From contig JAKBCH010000065.1 in assembly GCA_021808055.1 (NCBI GenBank), forward strand, positions 1 through 9,475: DNA of 9,475 bases, in the 5' to 3' direction. Below, one piece after another: positions 5,863 through 9,475 of this stretch. The stretch is from Pseudomonadota bacterium. GTDB lineage: Bacteria; Pseudomonadota; Alphaproteobacteria; Acetobacterales; Acetobacteraceae. The translations under genes and the position numbers were made by a program. Below the pieces are notes generated by a model. The model had not been told where the DNA came from. It ran no database searches and saw only the letters and a list, made by a program, of their open reading frames with translations. The stretch's first letter is position 1. Each line of letters opens with the position of its first letter.

Positions 5863-6201
5863 ATGTTCTACGAGATGCGTACCTACAGGCTGAAGACCGG
5901 CACGGTTCCGGCCTATCTGAAGCTGGTCGAGGAGGAAGGCATCGCCATCCAGAGTGCGCATCTGGGCGGGCTGGCCGGCTATTTCTCCACTGAGATCGGC
6001 CCGCAGAACGAGGTCGTGCATATCTGGGCCTACCCCAGCCTGGATGAGCGCGAGCGCCGCCGCGCCGCCCTCATCCGCGATGAACGCTGGCTGGCGTTCA
6101 TTCCCAAAACCCAGGCCCTGATCGAGACGATGGAGACGAAAATCCTGCGTCCCGCGCCCTTCTCGCCGCTGCCTGGCAATCCGTTCAACAAGGAGGTCTG
6201 A
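5863..6201 (+). CDS. NIPSNAP-family protein
   Basis: A 112-residue protein of the NIPSNAP family (dimeric alpha/beta-barrel, ferredoxin-like fold). Recognisable are the opening MFYEMRTYRLKTGTVPAYL (1-19), GLAGYFSTEIGPQNEVVHIW (36-55, listed by its ends) and the segment SLDERERRRAALIRDERWLAF, which is typical of the family. There is no signal peptide, so it should be cytoplasmic. Bacterial members have no firm biochemical role; many sit beside oxygenase or degradation genes, and small alpha/beta-barrel monooxygenases share the fold. It leads the import operon directly behind operator 2. A weak GAGG lies 10 nt before the ATG. Its last codons contain the strong AAGGAGGT (6190-6197) that serves the binding-protein gene starting 2 nt after its stop, so the two are translated as a unit. 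Confidence 0.88.
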   Translation: MFYEMRTYRLKTGTVPAYLKLVEEEGIAIQSAHLGGLAGYFSTEIGPQNEVVHIWAYPSLDERERRRAALIRDERWLAFIPKTQALIETMETKILRPAPFSPLPGNPFNKEV

Positions 6202-6203
6202 AG

Positions 6204-7214
6204 ATGCGTCGCTTGGGCTTGGGTCTTTGTCTGGCATTGGGCACCGCTGCCGCGGCCCAGGCGCAGAGTAGCATGGTGTTCACAAGCTGGGGAGGCACCA
6301 CCCAGCAGGCCCAGCAGAAGGATTGGGCCGATCCGTTCTCCAAGGCCACCGGCATCAAGGTGCTGCAGGACGGGCCGACCGATTACGGCAAGTTCAAAGC
6401 CATGGTGCAGAGCGGCAATGTCTCCTGGGACGTGGTGGATGTAGAGAGCGACTTCGCCCAAGCCGCCGCCAAGGATGGACTGCTCGCCCCCATCACTCTG
6501 CCCGCCGCCGATGCGGCACAGATCGACCCGCGTTTCCTCAGCCCGGATGCCGTCGGCTCCTTCTATTATTCCTTCGTTATCGCCTACAACAAAAACAAGT
6601 TCAAAGGCGATGAACCGAAGACGATGGCGGACCTGTTCAACGTCAAGAAATTCCCCGGCAAGCGCTGCTTCTATAAATGGTCCTTCGCCGGTGTGCTGGA
6701 AGCCGCCTTGCTGGCGGACGGTGTAAAGCCAGACCAACTCTACCCGCTGAATCTCAACCGCGCCTTCAAGAAGCTCGACACGATCAAGAAAGATATTGTC
6801 TGGTGGAGCACCGGCGCGCAATCTCAGCAGCAGCTTGCATCCGGCCAATGCCCGATCAGCTTGATGTGGAACGGCCGCGTGCAAGCGTTGGAGGATTCTG
6901 GCGTGCCCGTGGCAATGAGCTGGGACGATAATCTTACCACCGGCGACATGCTGGTGATCCCGAAAGGAGCCCCCAACATGGCGGCGGCGCAGAAATTCAT
7001 CGCTTACGCTACCAGCGCCGAGGCCCAGGCCAAGTTCGCCACAGATACCGGCTATGCCCCGGTGAACAAAGGCTCCGCCGCGCTGATGGGCCCGAAAGCC
7101 CTGGCGGAACTGCCCAACGCCCATGCCGCCACGCATATCGACCTCAATATGGATTATTGGGCCGCGCATCGTGACGATATCGCCAACCGCTGGTACGCAT
7201 GGCAGACCAAATAA
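6204..7214 (+). CDS. ABC transporter periplasmic binding protein, polyamine type
   Basis: A 336-residue extracellular solute-binding protein of the PotD/PotF type, which captures the substrate in the periplasm for the permeases encoded next. A Sec signal peptide is clear: MRR, a hydrophobic core, and a cleavage site AQA at 18-20 before Gln21. The mature start VFTSWGG (25-31) and the later WNG (222-224) and TGDMLVIP (246-253) blocks are typical. By my alignment to E. coli PotD, Trp29, Trp222 and Asp248 match the ligand-contacting Trp34, Trp229 and Asp257, while PotD Trp255 is replaced by Thr246. The ligand may thus carry an amine but need not be putrescine or spermidine. Two mature-chain cysteines, Cys155 and Cys216, could form a disulfide. 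The Shine-Dalgarno AAGGAGGT is 6 nt from the ATG. The gene overlaps the first permease gene by 16 nt. Confidence 0.9.
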   Translation: MRRLGLGLCLALGTAAAAQAQSSMVFTSWGGTTQQAQQKDWADPFSKATGIKVLQDGPTDYGKFKAMVQSGNVSWDVVDVESDFAQAAAKDGLLAPITLPAADAAQIDPRFLSPDAVGSFYYSFVIAYNKNKFKGDEPKTMADLFNVKKFPGKRCFYKWSFAGVLEAALLADGVKPDQLYPLNLNRAFKKLDTIKKDIVWWSTGAQSQQQLASGQCPISLMWNGRVQALEDSGVPVAMSWDDNLTTGDMLVIPKGAPNMAAAQKFIAYATSAEAQAKFATDTGYAPVNKGSAALMGPKALAELPNAHAATHIDLNMDYWAAHRDDIANRWYAWQTK

Positions 7215-8080
7215 CCCTGACCGGGGCGGTGCAAACCGCCCCGCCTGAAAAAAAGCGCCGCCGCCCCAGGGGCTTTGCCCCGGCGGTGCCGGTTCTGGCC
7301 TTTCTGCTGCTCTGTTTCGCCCTGCCGGTTCTGGCTCTGCTGCTACGCTCCATCCTAGAGCCGCATTTCGGCCTGCAGAACTACGCCGCCCTTCTGGCCA
7401 CCGGTACCTATGCGAATGTGCTGGAAAATACGTTCCTGATTTCCTTTATCGTTACCGCCATCACCGCGTTGGTGGGGCTACCCCTGGCTTGGTTCATCAC
7501 CGTGGCGCCGCGCCGGCTGGGGCGGCTGGTGTTCGGCATCGTCATCCTCTCCATGTGGACCAACCTGCTGGCCCGCACCTATGCTTGGATGGTACTGCTG
7601 CAGGATAACGGTCCCATCAATAATTTCCTGATCTGGGCGGGTCTGATCCAGAATCCTCTGCCACTCTATGGCAGTATGGCGGGGGTGGTGATCGGCATGG
7701 TCTATATCATGCTGCCCTTCATGGTCATTTCCCTGCGCGGCCCGCTGGCTTCGCTCGATCCCTCGATGTTCCAGGCTGCCTCGCTCTGCGGCGCCTCGCG
7801 CCTGCAAAGCTTCACCCGCATCTTCCTGCCCTTGCTGCTACCGGGCCTGGCGGCGGGCGGGCTCATTATCTTCGTGATGTCGCTTGGCTATTACATCACC
7901 CCGTCTTTGCTGGGCGGCGCGCAGGACATGATGCTGGCCGAACTCATCGCCCAGCAGGTGCAAACCTTGCTCAATTGGGGCCTGGCCGGTGCCGCCTCCT
8001 TCTTACTGCTGGTGGTCACACTCGCCCTCTACGCCGTGCAGGCGCGCTATCTCGCCCCGCACAGCCAGAAAAGGAGCTGA
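7199..8080 (+). CDS. ABC transporter permease 1 (PotB/PotH-like)
   Basis: A 293-residue inner-membrane permease of the binding-protein-dependent type. After a proline- and lysine/arginine-rich cytoplasmic start (14-24) come about six membrane helices, near 27-50, 78-101, 109-131, 158-179, 212-236 and 262-282. The EAA loop that docks on the ATPase reads QAASLCGASRLQSFTRIFLP (192-211), with the conserved Gly198. The segment TNLLARTYAWMVLLQDNG (121-138) is typical of PotB-like permeases. The start lies within the last codons of the binding-protein gene in another frame, and the next gene begins 3 nt after the stop, behind the ribosome site AAGGAG (8071-8076). It should pair with permease 2 as a heterodimer. 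Confidence 0.92.
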   Translation: MADQITLTGAVQTAPPEKKRRRPRGFAPAVPVLAFLLLCFALPVLALLLRSILEPHFGLQNYAALLATGTYANVLENTFLISFIVTAITALVGLPLAWFITVAPRRLGRLVFGIVILSMWTNLLARTYAWMVLLQDNGPINNFLIWAGLIQNPLPLYGSMAGVVIGMVYIMLPFMVISLRGPLASLDPSMFQAASLCGASRLQSFTRIFLPLLLPGLAAGGLIIFVMSLGYYITPSLLGGAQDMMLAELIAQQVQTLLNWGLAGAASFLLLVVTLALYAVQARYLAPHSQKRS

Positions 8081-8083
8081 TCC

Positions 8084-8884
8084 ATGCTGCTGGATTTCTC
8101 GCAGCTCGGCTGGTTGCGCGTTGCTCTCTGCGGGGTGGCGGGGTTGGCGGTGGTGTTTCTGCTCGCCCCCCTATGCCTGCTCATCGCGCTCTCTTTCGAT
8201 AGCTCGCAATGGCTGCAATTCCCGCCCCCGGGCTGGACGCTGCAATGGTATCAGGAGGTCTTCGCCGACCCGAACTGGCTAAGCTCCTTCCTCACCTCCG
8301 TTGAGCTTGGCATCGTCGTCACATTAGCCTCGGTCCTGCTCGGCCTGCTCGCGGGCTTCGCTATAGCTCGCGGCAATTTCCCTGGACGCGAGACGATGCG
8401 CGGCTTTTTCCTGACGCCGATGATCATGCCCTCCATCGTGCTGGGCATCGCGCTCTATGCCACCTTCCTGCGACTGCATCTGGCGGGCACGTTTCTTGGC
8501 TTCGTACTGGCGCACCTGGTGCTGGCCTTACCCTTCTCTATCGTCGCCATTACCAGCGCGTTGGAACAAACGGACAAATCATTGGAAGACGCCGCCATGC
8601 TCTGCGGCGCCTCGCTATGGGAAGCGCGCATCCGTGTAATTCTTCCCGCCATCAGTCACGGCATTTTCTCCGCCGCCATCTTCTCCTTCCTCACCTCGTG
8701 GGACGAGGTGGTGGTGGCCATCTTCATGTCCAGCCCCGGCCTACAAACCTTGCCGGTACGCATGTTGGGCGAGGTGCAACAGAATCTCTCACCGGACATA
8801 GCTGTGGTGTCCTCTTTGCTCGTGCTCGGCACCATCCTGCTCATGGGGCTGGCGGCTCTTTTTAATAAGGATTCAAAGCGATGA
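8084..8884 (+). CDS. ABC transporter permease 2 (PotC/PotI-like)
   Basis: A 266-residue inner-membrane permease, the second half of the transport channel. Helices are visible near 11-38, 68-94, 107-130, 136-158, 188-212 and 240-260. The EAA loop LEDAAMLCGASLWEARIRVI (167-186) carries the conserved Gly175, and the periplasmic PPGWTLQWYQEVF (48-60) segment is typical of PotC-like proteins. Shine-Dalgarno AAGGAG lies 7 nt before the ATG. The stop overlaps the ATPase start as ATGA (8881-8884), a classic coupled junction. Confidence 0.92.
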   Translation: MLLDFSQLGWLRVALCGVAGLAVVFLLAPLCLLIALSFDSSQWLQFPPPGWTLQWYQEVFADPNWLSSFLTSVELGIVVTLASVLLGLLAGFAIARGNFPGRETMRGFFLTPMIMPSIVLGIALYATFLRLHLAGTFLGFVLAHLVLALPFSIVAITSALEQTDKSLEDAAMLCGASLWEARIRVILPAISHGIFSAAIFSFLTSWDEVVVAIFMSSPGLQTLPVRMLGEVQQNLSPDIAVVSSLLVLGTILLMGLAALFNKDSKR

Positions 8885-9475
8885 GCGGCGCCTATCTCGA
8901 ACTGCGCAATCTCCGCAAGGAATTCGGGGACTTTGTAGCCATCAATAACATTTCCCTGCGGATTGAAAAAGGCGAGTTCATCACCTTCCTCGGTCCGTCA
9001 GGCTCCGGCAAAAGCACCACACTATATGCCATTGCGGGCTTCATTGAGCCCAATGCGGGCGATGTGCTGCTTAACGGCCGCTCCCTGGTTGGGGTTTCGC
9101 CAAATCACCGCGACATTGGAATGGTCTTTCAGCGCTATACTTTATTCCCGCATCTCACCGTGGCGGAGAATATTGCTTTTCCCCTGCGCGTTCGCCGCCG
9201 CCCAAAAGCAGAAATTGACTCAAAGGTGAAGGAGATGTTGGACCTTGTGCATCTCACACCCATGCGCGACCGCAAACCCGCTCAGCTCTCCGGCGGTCAG
9301 CAGCAACGAGTCGCTCTGGCACGCGCCTTGGCTTATGATCCCCAGATTTTGCTGATGGACGAACCACTCTCCGCGCTCGACAAAAAACTCCGTGAGGACA
9401 TTCAAACAGAAATTAAACGCATCCACCTCGAAACCGGCGTGACCATCATCTACGTCACGCATGACCAGGAAGAAG
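8881..9475 (+). CDS. ABC transporter ATP-binding protein (PotA-like), cut by window end
   Basis: The first 198 residues of a PotA-type ATPase are present and the reading frame is open to the last base. All nucleotide-binding motifs are visible: Walker A GPSGSGKST (38-46), Q-loop Gln84, signature LSGGQQQ (136-142), Walker B ILLMDEP (156-162), D-loop SALD (164-167) and the switch His194 in VTHDQEE. The variable C-terminal regulatory (TOBE-type) domain expected for this subfamily lies beyond the window. A Shine-Dalgarno AAGGA (8867-8871) is 9 nt from the ATG. It completes a four-gene importer with the binding protein and two permeases and hydrolyses ATP at the cytoplasmic face. Confidence 0.95.
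   Translation, partial: MSGAYLELRNLRKEFGDFVAINNISLRIEKGEFITFLGPSGSGKSTTLYAIAGFIEPNAGDVLLNGRSLVGVSPNHRDIGMVFQRYTLFPHLTVAENIAFPLRVRRRPKAEIDSKVKEMLDLVHLTPMRDRKPAQLSGGQQQRVALARALAYDPQILLMDEPLSALDKKLREDIQTEIKRIHLETGVTIIYVTHDQEE

Noticed and set aside
6030..7169. A 379-codon minus-strand open frame opposite the NIPSNAP and binding-protein genes
   Set aside because: It is antisense to two clear protein families, has no recognisable domain, and shows the composition of a shadow frame in GC-rich coding DNA.
1..9475. CRISPR arrays, tRNA or rRNA genes, transposases or attachment sites
   Set aside because: No regularly spaced repeats, RNA gene signatures or transposase/integrase reading frames are visible. 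The only tandem repeat is the two-copy 19-bp unit.

Overview
The window looks like part of a GC-rich proteobacterial chromosome. An alphaproteobacterium fits best, from the compact operons, the GC-ending codons and the mix of families, but no marker gene fixes the taxon. It carries one coherent accessory metabolic locus: a catabolic operon on the minus strand, a divergent GntR-type regulator, and a plus-strand import operon that runs off the right edge.

Layout. Bases 1-405 hold no convincing intact gene. They contain a perfect 19-bp tandem duplication, a 10-bp inverted repeat built from a recurring TTGAYCGAA motif, and a start-less minus-strand reading frame with one membrane-like segment. 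From 4879 down to 406 five minus-strand genes form a tight operon, in transcription order: a DUF1185/'amino acid synthesis' protein, an alpha/beta hydrolase, a LuxA-like flavin-dependent monooxygenase, an aldehyde dehydrogenase and a RutF-like flavin reductase. Two junctions overlap by 8 nt and the other two gaps are about 20 nt. At 4975-5688 lies a GntR/FCD regulator on the plus strand. After a 174-bp spacer comes the plus-strand operon: a NIPSNAP-family protein, a periplasmic binding protein of the polyamine (PotD/PotF) type, two permeases and an ATPase that is cut by the window end.

Regulation. A perfect 20-bp palindrome with core TGGTATACCA lies before the catabolic operon. A near-identical 22-bp palindrome with one mismatched pair lies before the import operon. 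At both, a TTTACA hexamer sits exactly 18 nt upstream of a TATGGT hexamer that overlaps the palindrome. The simplest reading is one regulator, the adjacent GntR protein, controlling import and catabolism together and probably itself.

Joint function (inference). An imported small molecule, possibly amine-bearing given the transporter type, would be oxidised by the two-component flavin system (reductase plus LuxA-like oxygenase), hydrolysed by the alpha/beta hydrolase and finished by the aldehyde dehydrogenase. The DUF1185 and NIPSNAP proteins would play accessory or unrecognised catalytic roles. The logic resembles the Rut pyrimidine pathway, but RutA, RutB and RutE are absent, so the substrate is probably different. 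I do not know a described pathway with this exact gene set.
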